Notes under the pieces: model-generated
The model's input: the letters and a program-made list of their open reading frames with translations, nothing else
Told to the model about the DNA's origin: nothing
Databases searched by the model: none
Shown here: one piece after another, positions 11,391-21,986 of the stretch
Position numbering within the stretch: the stretch's first letter is position 1
How the letters are laid out: every line of letters begins with the position of its first letter
Translations under genes and position numbers: made by a program
Assembly: GCA_015680685.1 (NCBI GenBank)
Contig: MNCI01020990.1
Span: 196,507-260,506 of the forward strand
Length of the DNA stretch: 64,000 nt
Source: Gnetum montanum
Taxonomy: Eukaryota > Streptophyta > Gnetopsida > Gnetales > Gnetaceae
Direction: 5' to 3'

Positions 11391-13393
11391 TTAATTCTGC
11401 TTGTGATTTGAATCCTTGCATAAAAATAGTTGAGCATGGCTAGGATTAATAAATAAATAATTAGGATCCTTGCATGTTGAGAATGTTGGAACTCGGTCAT
11501 ACTTACCCCATTGGGGTTCACACACTTGATTAGAGTTGACATAGTGGGGCAAGTTATAAGATGTGGTTAATTTATAAGGAGTTGACCCACTATGGTATTT
11601 GTGACTGTAAGATGGTATGCAAGGATCAACATGTCTCCCCATGTGGCTATATTCGTTGGGCCACATGGTTGTTGGAGTATTGAGTGGTGGTCTTGATAAG
11701 GTAACATGAGGCATTGGGTTTGAAGAGGAAGATGCACCATAGTGTTGGACTTGTGTTGAGTTGGTGGATGCAGTGGTTTCTAAACTGTGGTGTCTCTTTC
11801 TACAGTCATGTCTAAAGAAGGGACCCCTATGATGTTGTGGAGGATTTCCACTGTTGTTGATAGTAGAAGCACAAGTAACGTTTGTGGGTTGATGTTGTGA
11901 TGCAAATCCCTTAGGAACAACTAGTGGTGATGTAGAAGGAGGTAAAGGATGAGAATGTTGGAATTGAGGAGAAGTGTAAGGTACCCAAGGTGGTGGTTTT
12001 GTTGGAAAGGATATGGGTTGATGGTATTAAGGAGAATGATAATAATATGGTGAGATAGAGTATGTTGACCCAATTGGAGGAACATGATGTTGGACTTGAT
12101 AAGCACTCAAGTTCGGATGATATGAAGAGTGTAACCAGTTTGAGGGTGGCCTTTCCCACGACTGGGATTGTTGCCACTATGATTGAACACAATATCTGTG
12201 TAAGAACTTTGGATGTAACACTCTTCCCCAATGCTCATGTAAATGTGTAATATTGGGCATTGACCCTTGGGGTGATAGTACATGCAAATGTTGCATTGAT
12301 ACATATGATTAATAGTTGAGTTCTTATTCTCTTCAACCCTTCTTTCCAATTGTCTAAAGATGTTTTGTCCTGTTTCTTGGTTCGTCATAACTCTACCTTC
12401 AATAATGTTGGCATATTCTCCACATTTTTTATGCATCCATTCCATCACCTTATTGATCTTTGCCTCAATTTTATTCAATGATTACAATGTTGGCAAAGGT
12501 GGTTCCACCTCCTTGAGGTGAGTTGATTTCTCCTCTTTTAGATTATGGACCTTTATTGATGTTAGATTTTGGTCTCATTGAGATTTTTCAGCATTCTCCC
12601 ATTTACCCATTGCTCCTACTTCTTTTGCTATCCGCTTAATAAGCTCTTAGAATTAATGGGTTCGTAGCTCATATAGTTGACCTTAGGTGTACATCCCTAG
12701 GGTCTCCCTTGTTTCATTACGGAGCCCATCAATAATGTGGTACATTAGCCTTTCCTCGGAGAATTCATGGCCTGGGAAGTTGTTTAAGAATGCATAATAT
12801 CTTTCTAAGGCCACTTCCAAGGGTTCATGTTGTGCTTGTTTCCACTCTTGGATTTGTTTCCTCAAGGCTGACACTCTTACATAGGTTTGATATTTTTCAT
12901 TGAAGAGATCTACCATTGTTGGCCAACGTTTGATTGAATTTGGTTTTAATGACCTATACCATACTTTTTCTTGGCCAATGAGTGTCGTAGGAAAGAGCTT
13001 AAGTTTTTTCCATCCATTATCAATGTTGTTCCATGCATAGGAATTGTAGAAGGCTTGTAAATGTTGTTGCAGATCTAAATCATAGCCTCCTAAAAACTTA
13101 GGAAAGTTGTTTAAATCAAGACTAGGTAGATGGCTCTCGTTGTGATGCCTGCGGGATATTCGAATAGCCTCTTGTATTTGTGTTAGGCTTATAGTGGCTA
13201 GTAGGGGTTCATCGTCATTAGGTCGGTTATGCATTCGTGAGTTGGGATGATGTTGTCTTCGTTTATGCTTATAGGAAACCCCTACATCAGAGTGGGTACT
13301 CCAAACTTCATCTTCATCATTGTATCATTCATTGGTTCTCCAATGAATTGCCTTACTAGTTGTTGCATTATCATAGTCTTGTGAGAGAGACAT
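11391..13393 (-). pseudogene. gag: gag of element B
   Basis: Starts ATGTCTCTCTCACAAGAC. The gag core (residues about 90-225) is intact over 183 codons: LNNFPKFLGGYDLDLQQHLQ, LKLFPTTLIGQEKVWYRS, MVDLFNEKYQTYVRV, YHIIDGLRNETRETLG. A short Lys/Glu-rich part follows, then the knuckle CNICMYYHPKGQC (C-x2-C-x3-H-x4-C, the spacing typical of Athila/Tat gag rather than C-x2-C-x4-H-x4-C) at about 12260. The tail to 11391 is Pro/His/Ser/Tyr-rich and stays open for long runs. A few TAG stops and probably one frame change near the knuckle. No protease follows. Confidence 0.82.
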
Positions 13394-13528
13394 TGTGTGT
13401 GAATTTATGTGTGACTTAATTGAAATTAATCTCTTTTCTAAAAGATGTATCGTGAATACTTTGTTACAACGATCTTGTGTGATGTAACTAATCTAAATAA
13501 CTAGCACCATCCCTAGAAATGATTCCAA

Positions 13529-14233
13529 TGATGAGTGGCGAGGTACCCCTACACTCAACCATACAAATGTGAGCGTTTCATGCACGATCTAGTCGAACTC
13601 CGCAGATGGGCTAGTTGTGGTATCCAGATAGTTACTCATTGATCGTAGTTCGCTGTCTTCCCACCTGGACTAGTATTTTCTTTGTTATGTATGGTTTAGT
13701 CCAGAGTGAGGTGTATGATGTGTTCCTAAACTAATGCTACTCGTGGAAGCAATGGAAAATAATCTTTAATTAAGTTAGGAGGGAAAAGGAAGAGAGAGAG
13801 CTGTACTAAGACGAGATAGGGAGAGAGAATCTAAACTAGCCTAAGTGCGATGAGCATCTGTTCCTTAATCATCCATACACATCTTGGACCTCGTGCATGA
13901 CTACTATTGGGATTACCAAGCGCAGATTCTAGGTATNTCCAAGTACGTCACACTTGAATAAAGGATGTCGTACAATTACAATCATCACATTGTAGGCATG
14001 CACTGAGAGAGAGGGTTGAGAGAAAAACTGATAAAAAGATCCCACACTAAATTTGCCTCCTAAAAATGACTAAAAAAGACCAAAAAAGATTCCCTTTTTG
14101 TGTGCCTTCATGTGTATTTATAGGCTCACATAGGAACCATGATCTCGCATATCCGATATTGTTGCTAGGCTGCGATATTGCATATCTGATATCATGGGTT
14201 TGATATCACAACCTAATGAATCACGATTCATCA
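13529..14233 (-). repeat. 5' LTR of element B, with a gap
   Basis: 705 bp, co-linear with 5544-6437 except for about 189 bp missing at the single N (13937). The lost part corresponds to about 5952-6141. The next internal bases on the minus strand, TTGGAATCATTTCTAGGGA, are at the primer-binding position but match the tRNA-Asp type poorly. Confidence 0.88.
13937..13937. other. Single N: assembly gap inside B's 5' LTR
   Basis: The sister LTR has about 190 further bases here (5952-6141), including one TGGGTTACCAAG module. The shortening therefore coincides exactly with the N and is more likely an assembly join than a deletion. Confidence 0.75.
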
Positions 14234-14238
14234 AAAAC

Positions 14239-15530
14239 TATCAAACCTACTCTAGATTGTCAAATTTGAGAAAAAAGATCCAAGGATGGAAGCAAGAGAT
14301 ACATGAATCCCTTAATGTGAAAATGGACAAGTACTATTCCTTAGTGCATAGGTGCCTAGGCCATGAATTTTCTTGAAGAGAAGAACTTCAACACATCATT
14401 GATGTACTAAGAAACAAGACAAGAGAGACCCTTGGGGTATATGCTCAATGTAGATTATTTGAGATGACAACTCATCAAATCCAAAGACTAATAGACCAAG
14501 TTGCAAAAGAGGTAGGGAAGCTAAGAAAAAGAGAATCAACTGAAGAGTATAATAGAGATCCATAAGTAACAAAAAAAGAGATGTAAGAATATGTGAATCA
14601 CAAGAATAAGAAACTTTGGAAGACACAATCAAGTGGAAGAGTCTACTAATTCAAACATTAGTTAATGATATTGTAATCAAGGTAAAGAAAATATGGGATT
14701 TTGTAGATGAAAAGTTTGCTGCAACACTAAAGGTAGTAGAAGAAAAGATTGAAAAAGCCTTAAATAGAAGTAAAGATAAGAAGAAGAGAAGAGAAAATGG
14801 ATGTGAAAACTACAAGCATAAAGAAAAATTTGATGTAGCAGAGGAATTAATAAACTCTAGTTCAAAAGATGATGAAGGATATAAAGTGTGCTAATATGAA
14901 CATCCTAAGGGATGGTGCCCTATTATGATTAACTTACAAGAGTCCAAGGCATATGTTCTCAATCCAAAGTTTGTTAAGAAATAAATGTTGATATAGTTAT
15001 CTTATCCACAAGGTAATTTCTAATAGCCCTACCAACAATCATACTATGCAAGTAGTGCTTATCCTCAATTGAAAGAGCAATACCAATAGTAGTGGAAACA
15101 ACCACAAGCATGGGGAATGCCACCACCAAGGTAATAGTATTCATATATGTAGCTTGATCCCTATGGATACTATGTCCAATGTCTAATCTCTTCTAGGAAT
15201 ACTTCTATTCATGCTCCCTCATCCTACTATCTACCAGAGTACCATAGATCCACTACCTTACCCATGGATTCAAATTCTTACACACCCCAACCAGTAGTTG
15301 ATTCCTCATTCCAAGCTCCCAATAGTTTACCATGAGTACCACCACCAATCATGCAAGATGAACTACCAACACATCCACAAGAAAAGAGTGCTACTAGGAT
15401 AATTAGCACATAAGAGGATGGTTAAAAAGTAAGAAAAGATTCAAGAAATGTCCCTTCTTTAGGGAAAGCCTAGAAAAGATTTGAAGGATGGTGATTTCAT
15501 CTAACTCTGTCTCATCCACACTCAATCCTT
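14239..15530 (+). pseudogene. gag: gag of element A, 3' part with decayed zinc knuckle
   Basis: Continues the interrupted core: YQTYSRLSNLRKKIQGWKQ, then YYSLVHRCLGHEFS and IIDVLRNKTRETLGVYAQ. A frame change near 14620 is followed by a Lys/Glu-rich part. Around 14880-14925 comes YKVC, a stop, YEHPKGWCP, the remains of the C-x2-C-x3-HPKG-x-C knuckle seen in B. After it comes a Pro/Tyr/Gln-rich tail to about 15500, as in B and C. The split at 5543/14239 restores the gag reading frame, which fixes the order of insertion. Confidence 0.78.
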
Positions 15531-15599
15531 AAGAAATGACTATGCTTTTAACATCTATAGAGAAGAATATGGCTAAAAAGGTCCTATGAAATAAGCAAG

Positions 15600-17791
15600 A
15601 AAGAATATGGTGGATTGTCTATAGTAGAAACAATTTAGTTCAAAATTGGGATATATTATTTATTCCCAACGTAGAAGCTAAATAGGATTTCCACCTATCT
15701 TGCTAGAAAAAGCATTATCTTAATGGGGAAATTGTAAGCCAACATGGCTCATCTAGTTATTTTGGAAATTCAAAGAGAATTTAAGGAGGAGAAGATAGTG
15801 AAACTCACTTTGCCATTTCCTTGTCTCATTAGAAGGCTATATTGATATGCAAGAGTTCTAGGCTACATCAATGATATACTCCAAAAAGCCCACAATGTCT
15901 CCTATGCTGAAATCTCCAAACTAGTACTGCAAAAGAAAGATCAACTGGAAACTAGTAGGTATTGAGGGAGCATTTGGGTCTACATTGGTAGGAAATGTTC
16001 AAGCCACAGGAATGGAGCAAGTAGGACCCAATGGATCAACACTAGTAATCAATAGACTAGGACCAAGTCTTCCTCTAGCATAACAAAATTATAGACCCTC
16101 AATGATTCATCTATAACAAATTGTTGAAATAATAAGTTGGGGAAGCAGGGAGATCTTAAGTATGTATACGATATGAAAAACATCCAGACAAACCTACTAT
16201 ATCAATAGCACCCATAAGTGGTCAAATCTCATTACATGAATAAGAGAATGAGAACTAGGCACAAAAAATATTTGGAAATGCTACATTCTCCTAAGTGATG
16301 TTAGAAATGGGCGAAGGAGTCACAGTAGTGATAATGTAACATTAGGATGCAACAAGAGCAAGAAAAGCTATCATAGATCATATTAAAGAATCATTCAATA
16401 TTTTTGTTGTATTAATGACAGATCTTACTAGAGTAGATGTCAAAACCATATTCAAAATGTCCATGGCACTAGAAAGGCATGAAGAGGTCCTAGACTAATT
16501 GTTGCAAACTAGATAAATAATGCAAAATTTCTTCGATATATGGAGTGATATCACTATAGTACAATCAATATTAATTTCAACTAAGGACAAGCTAATTATG
16601 AATGAGACAAGAGTACAACATACTGAAAATGAGGTGCAGAGGAAACAAGCCAAATTTATTGCATTAAGAGTAGAAAGGTAGGACCCTACATGGTATATTG
16701 CACTTAACTAGCTAGAACAATTTAGGAACGAACAGATGGACCAATTAATGACCAAATATGCCCAAATGGAGATGGAAAAAGAAAAGGTAGTGTGGAATGC
16801 TTCAATTGCAGATACTCAAACATATGTTCATGCCAAAGGCTTGGTTGCACTAGAAGAAGAAAATAAGAAACTTGCTACAAAAAATATAAGGTTAATTGAC
16901 ATCAAAAAGTAGAAAAATATGCTAGAAGAAGGCATTCATTAGCTAAGAGAATAGTTTGCATGAGTTAACATTAACATAAGAAAATTAGCTAGGAAAAATA
17001 GAATCTTATTCATAGAAGAAGTTCACATAGTATGCTAAAAGTTAGTTATAGAAATTAGCACATGTTAGAATGAGGCCAAATAGCATGAATAGCTAAAGGA
17101 GCACTTTAGAGATCAAGTGAGCATGAATAAGCAAATCAATGAGAAGAAGATCTAGATGGAAAAAGCAAGGATCAATTCCATTACAATGTAAACACCAAAT
17201 TAGTAGCCTATCTTGGATAGCCTTGCCCATGTGCACCAAGAAGAGATAAAAAAAAAGACCTATAAATAGAGGTCTTGATAGAGTACATGGGGTGAGCATA
17301 TCTATGATATGCTAATCTAGCTAGGTTAATAGCAGGAAAGCCTAGAATAGAACTAGAGCAACAACTGGTTGTAGTCTATCCATTGTATGAAAAAGAGTAT
17401 GTAGGTAAAAAAGATGCATAACAGAAACTACACATAGCAAACTTTGAACTGCAAGTGGTCAAAGGTAGCTATTAGAATCAAAAGGATGTAGCTAGAAAAA
17501 TTGGCTAGAAGAATGACTAATTACCAAGAATTAAGAAAAATAGCTAGAGCTTTTGAAGTGAAGAGAATGAAGTTTGTGACCTAGTATATAAAAGCAAATA
17601 AGATGATACCACAGTTTTCATATCCTTGGGAAGTATTGATTCCAATAAATTCTGATGAATTTTCTTGGATGGTACATGACCCATGATCAAAAGAAGAGAA
17701 GCTTCAAGCACTACTAAAGAGATATTAATTTTAGAAGCTTGACAATAAAGGAAAGAAGTTGATGAAGAAGCCACCATTACTTGAAACATAA
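15600..17791 (+). pseudogene. Accessory ORF of element A, N-terminally shortened
   Basis: Homology to B's accessory protein starts only at the block K-I-G-x-Y-x-L-F-P-T...LNRISTY (about 15640) and runs through LTLPFPCLIRRLY, the linker, and the coiled-coil tail (16600-17600). It ends in WMVHDP-like and PPLLET-like residues before TAA at 17789. The first 250 or so codons present in A0, B and C (ELNF...FWHNKEEGT) are absent, and the ORF follows the gag tail almost directly. The upstream spacer and its U3-like array are therefore also missing. An internal deletion explains this. Many stops. Confidence 0.7.
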
Positions 17792-18026
17792 GGACTACAT
17801 CAAGCTTGGATGTTTGTTTTTATTTTTCTAAGACTTTTTTTTGTCATATGTGTCAATCATGTAATGCATGATAAATTTGTAAACACTGCTCAAACCATAA
17901 TGGAACATTTATAGTAGAGTGAGTCATGTATACAAGTCATAGTATCAAAGTCTGTATATAACCCCACAAATTTAATAAGGAACTCTATCCACCTTTTGTT
18001 TTAACTTGATGATGAGTTTTTAGTCA

Positions 18027-18038
18027 GTCGTGGGGATA
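18027..18038 (+). other. Polypurine tract of element A
   Basis: GTCGTGGGGATA directly before the TGACAAAACT start of the 3' LTR, and preceded by the family's GATGAGTTTTTAGTCA stretch. Confidence 0.75.
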
Positions 18039-18909
18039 TGACAAAACTAGTGTCTATGCAAGCTATGATACTATATCTACTATATCATAGTTACGATATT
18101 GTAGCTCTACATACACCACTGTAAATGTAATGTAGTGGGCCATGGTCATTCCTACAAATACCAATCCATTGTCACATCGAAAGAACAATTTCTAACTAAT
18201 ACTTAGCAAAATTCTTGCAGTTTGTTTTTGTCATTTAGAGTTAGAGTTAGAGTGAATGCTCACAATGTGGTGCATAATAGTTTTAGAGAATCTTTATTTG
18301 ATTGAAATGTTCTTGGATGCAATTATTGAATAGAAATAAAGATCAGGATTTTTTTTCATCATTAAGCATGTCATTTAGAATAATTTTACCTTTCATTATA
18401 TTTACTTTTATTAACTTGTTTACATTTTCTAAGTCATTTTACATTCCAATGTCTTTTAGTGAGGTGGAATAAGTATGATTGGTTTTAAGCATATAGTATA
18501 ACTATTTGGTAACCTAGTAGTGACTTTACTTGATTTTCTTAGAATTGAAATCACTTGGTAATTCCAATAATGGTTACATTAGCCCAGGACATGTATAGTA
18601 AACTTGGAATGGTTTCTTATTGCTAATAAGATAACATAGCTTTATATTTTCATTGTAGTTAGAATTTATAGTCATCTTTACCATGTTGGCCCTTAGCACA
18701 TTCAAAGCCTAACATAGTTCACCATATACCTTACTAAGAATTAAAGCATACGATTTATACCTCACTAACTCTAAGTGAGAAGACAACGATCGCAAATAGA
18801 ACATTAACTACTCATCTATTTACATTGTCCATTCACAGATTTTGATTTGGTTATGCATGAACACTTATAACTTGTATGGTTGAGCATTGGAATACCCAAC
18901 CACTCATTA
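18039..18909 (+). repeat. 3' LTR of element A
   Basis: About 871 bp, starting TGACAAAACT and ending CACTCATTA (CA to TA at the end). The U3 array is decayed (GATACTATATC, TATATCATAG, ACGATATTG at 18068-18102). It pairs with 3410-4184. The next bases, GGTGT (18910-18914), are the expected target-site copy. Confidence 0.82.
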
Positions 18910-19204
18910 GGTGTTGAATAATTCTAAGGATAAGAATCCCTAAGACATGGTTTTATAAACAATATTTCTCACTTCTTAATCGACATAAGACTTTTACAAT
19001 TGACCTAAGACTTATTAGTGTAGGAGCAAGACTTTTCTATAAGACCAACATGTCACCTCAACCCATCTCATCCACTTTTGATACATGACATAGTCATCAT
19101 TGAAGCCATCCAAAATTGCTTGTAGCACCCCTAACCTAAAAAATTCTTACCCCTTAGTATATTATGGTTTAAATCATTGATGTGTCATTGTTATCCTATA
19201 TGGC
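18910..19204. other. Flank between element A and a SINE-like repeat
   Basis: AT-rich single-copy-looking sequence. I see no gene and no clear repeat boundary. Confidence 0.4.
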
Positions 19205-19345
19205 TATGCTTATTAACCCTTTGCAATAATTAGGTGTTAGATTAGTGGTAAGACTCTTGACTTTAAAGCTCCAAGTCATAGTTCAATTTTGGTGGGTAAT
19301 GCTAAGTTATAAAGTTCTAATTGAACTATATATCTTAGGGTATAC
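19205..19345 (+). repeat. Possible tRNA-derived SINE fragment
   Basis: TTAGATTAGTGGTAAGACTC resembles an RNA polymerase III A box, and ATAGTTCAATTTTGG lies about 35 bp on, like a decayed B box (GGTTCGANNC). This is the tRNA spacing. The anticodon arm does not fold as a functional tRNA and there is no CCA-side acceptor stem, so this is not a tRNA gene. Ends are unclear. Confidence 0.35.
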
Positions 19346-19611
19346 TTATATTATATTTATTTTGGGATTCAAGCACCCCTTCCCTTATTAACCCCTTATT
19401 ATATTGATTATGCTTTGTGAGCTATGTTACTTTTTATTGACCTTTTTACTTTTTAAATATTATAAGGTTATTTATACCTATTACTTTCTTTTATTTTATT
19501 AAATCTGATACTTTTCTATGTCGAGGTATTTTTATAATTTTATGATATTTTGATATTTTTAATATTTTTAGGTGCTTTGCAAATTTTAATATTCCCTAGC
19601 AATGAAGCATC

Positions 19612-20950
19612 TTCATTAGAGGAGATTTTAATGGTCATGTTATATTTATAAAAATGGGATATGATAGGATTCATGGAGGACAAGGATTCAAAGAGCATAA
19701 TGATATGGGAGATTTACTACTACAATTTATAAGTGCCTAAGATCTTGCAATTGAGAATGCTTATTTCAAGAAGAGGACAATAGATTTTATTATACACAAG
19801 AGTGCTATGGATGGAACATAAATTGATTATTTCTTGCTGCATGAAATAGGCTGAGTAATATGCAAAGGCTACAAGGTCATACCTATAGAGTGTCTTGTAA
19901 CTTAGCATCAAGTAATGGTCATGGATTTAGTTATAGAAAGCTTTAAAGATAGCATGAGAAAAGGGACTAAGTACCTAAAATGATGGGACTTGAAAGAAGG
20001 TAACATCACCTTATTCAAATAATAATTGCTTCATGAAGGTATCTAGAATTGGGATTAATTTGCAAATTTAATTTAGGGTTGGATGGAAAGTTGCATTTAC
20101 GAAATTAGAAAGAACATATTGGGTGAAATCAAAGGGAAAAAATATATCCCAAAGGAGACATTGGAATGGAGTAATAAATTGACCCATGCTATTCAGAACA
20201 AGAGAAAATGCTTTAAGGAATGGCAATAAAGTGATAGCTAAGAAAAAATGCTAATATATAAAAGGGAAAAAAAGAAGATAGCCCTAGCAATAGCCAAAGG
20301 TAAACATAAGGCCTTAGATAGCTTTTATGAGAAATTAGGAATAAAGAAAGGAGAAAAATCTATTTATGAATTGGTGAAAATTAAAAATAAGAAATGCAAA
20401 AGTATTGATCATGTCAAATGCATCAAGGAAGTAGATGAAAGAATTTTGGTAAAAGATAATGAAATTTTAGATAGGTGGAAAATTTATTTTTAGGAATTAT
20501 TAAGTGAAGAATCCCCAAGAGAATACATCCAAGAAGAAGAATCAAATCTTGGTTTGGTTAACAAATTTTCCTTCTCTAAGATGAAGATAGAATTACCAAA
20601 GATGAAAAATAAAAATGGTGTTAGACTAGATAAGAATTCTATGGAAGCTTAAAAAGCATTGGGAGAGATATGAGTTTCTATATTGACATAATTATTTAAT
20701 AAAATTTTGAAGGATGGATAAATTTCCAACAATTGGAAAAGAAGCATTATTGTTCTCATTTACAAAAATAAAGGAGATGTACAAAATTGTGCAAATGATA
20801 GAGGGATCAAGCTAATGAGTCATACCATGAAGCTTTGGAAGTGAGTCATAGAGTAACATTTCAAACTTGGATAAACATTATTAGAAAATTAATTTGGATT
20901 TATGCTAGGAAGATTTATCATAGAGGTTATTTTCTTGATGTGACAATTAA
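19612..20950 (+). pseudogene. RTE-type LINE, 5' part: endonuclease end and N-terminal half of reverse transcriptase
   Basis: Reads GDFNGHV (19621), YDRIHGGQGFKEHND, an FKKRTIDFI block and IDYFLLHEIG up to 19910, the C-terminal half of an APE-type endonuclease as in plant RTE LINEs. An 80-codon open Lys-rich linker follows (20248-20493), then RT blocks: IVLIYKNKGDVQNCANDRGI, KLMSHTMKLWK and FGFMLGRFIIEVIFLM. It stops at 20950 where element C begins and continues at 34046. Many stops: dead. Confidence 0.8.
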
Positions 20951-21804
20951 TGAGTCATGTTTTCTTTGGTTTCGTTGATGGGGCCCTGTTGACATGGGAT
21001 TTGATGCATTGATGTGGCCTTGTCGATGCGGTATCTATTTTTGCCTATAAATACATGCTTACCTTTAGTGTTTATGGAATATTTGGTCATAGTTGAAGTG
21101 GAGCTCACAGTTTTGTCATTTGAAAGTTAGAATATTTTTATAAGTGCTCGCAATAGGAGTTAAAGAGTGTATGGATCTTTAGTCGAGCATTGTTGTACCT
21201 AAGCATGGTAGTGTGTGCAATAATAAAGATGAGCTTTTTGATAAACCTTGCAAAAGTTTGAAATAGATTTATTATTTATTTAAGCATTTAATATTTTGTG
21301 TAATTTCCTTTAATGCTTTAAGTAATTAAGATAAATTAAGCTAGATTAAATAAGGATTAATTAAGCACATAAGTATGACCACTTTGAGCATACACTTGGT
21401 GCTTAGTAATCTTGATAATGCTTAATGTTTGGTAACCCAGTAGCATTAAACGTGTTCAAGATGTGTATGATAAGTGGGAATAGATGCTTATGTTAGGATT
21501 AGTTAGGTGTAGTTGATTAGATTAAATTAGTGATTTAATTATTTTATTTGATTAATTATTCTTTATCCTTAGGTGACTTAAAACATACAATGAAAAAATG
21601 ATAAAAAACGTATGCCTTAATTGCACTTAACCATACCTTTGCATTTCACAAGTGTAACTGGGAAGACAATGATTGTAGTAGTTAGTTTCACTTCCTAGAG
21701 ATCAGTGTGCTTAGAAGGCTATAAGTCTATGAAATTTGAACAAATCATGCATGAATGCTTAGTAATTTGTATGGTTGGGCATAGGGTCTACTCATTACTC
21801 ATGA
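20951..21804 (+). repeat. 5' LTR of element C
   Basis: 854 bp, TGAGTCATGTTTTC to ...ACTCATGA. The U3 has repeated TTGAYRTGG-type words (20976-21030), followed by GCCTATAAATACATG (TATA, about 21043-21057). An R/U5 block has TTGGTAACCCAGTAGCATTA (near 21428). It pairs with 33151-34040. Confidence 0.85.
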
Positions 21805-21805
21805 T

Positions 21806-21825
21806 TGGTGTTGTTGCCACTAACT
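21806..21825 (+). other. Primer binding site of element C (tRNA-Asp type)
   Basis: TGGTGTTGTTGCC matches the first 13 bases of the tRNA-Asp complement except for three C/G-to-T changes. The following bases are diverged. Confidence 0.65.
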
Positions 21826-21916
21826 TGTAGTTTGATACATGTGCTATCTAGGACTTAGTGAATATTATTTAAGAATTGTTAGAATGAACCCTAATGTCAC
21901 AATCATTCAAAAAAAT

Positions 21917-21947
21917 AAATATAATAATAATAATAATAATAATAATT
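21917..21947 (+). repeat. (AAT)n microsatellite in C's leader
   Basis: About nine AAT units between the primer site and the gag start. Confidence 0.85.
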
Positions 21948-21986
21948 GTTATAATTAAAGAACTCTAAAGTTTTCTCTAATCTAAA

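Larger units (their letters stand above)
5544..14233 (-). mobile_element. Element B: complete non-autonomous Athila/Tat-like element (gag + accessory ORF, no pol)
   Basis: Bounded by LTRs 13529-14233 (5') and 5544-6437 (3'). Target-site copies AAAAG (5539-5543) and AAAAC (14234-14238) differ by one base. On the minus strand it contains gag (13393 to 11391), a spacer with a U3-like motif array (10055 to 9951), and a nearly open accessory ORF (9427 to about 6650). No RT, RNase H, integrase or protease is seen in any frame. It is far better preserved than its host A, consistent with a later insertion. It is a gag-only (TR-GAG-like) element that also carries a second protein. Confidence 0.9.
3410..18909 (+). 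mobile_element. Element A: Athila/Tat-like Ty3 element without pol, carrying nested A0 and B
   Basis: 5' LTR remnant, tRNA-Asp-type primer binding site, gag, a shortened accessory ORF, polypurine tract and 3' LTR in order. Removing B (5544-14233 plus one target-site copy) leaves an internal region of about 5.1 kb with no protease, RT, RNase H or integrase, so the element could only have moved with pol from a relative such as C. Insertions at its LTR and its gag, plus dense stop codons, make it older than B. Confidence 0.85.

Noticed and set aside
19205-19345. tRNA gene
   Set aside because: A- and B-box-like words are present, but there is no closed cloverleaf or acceptor stem. Listed only as a possible SINE.
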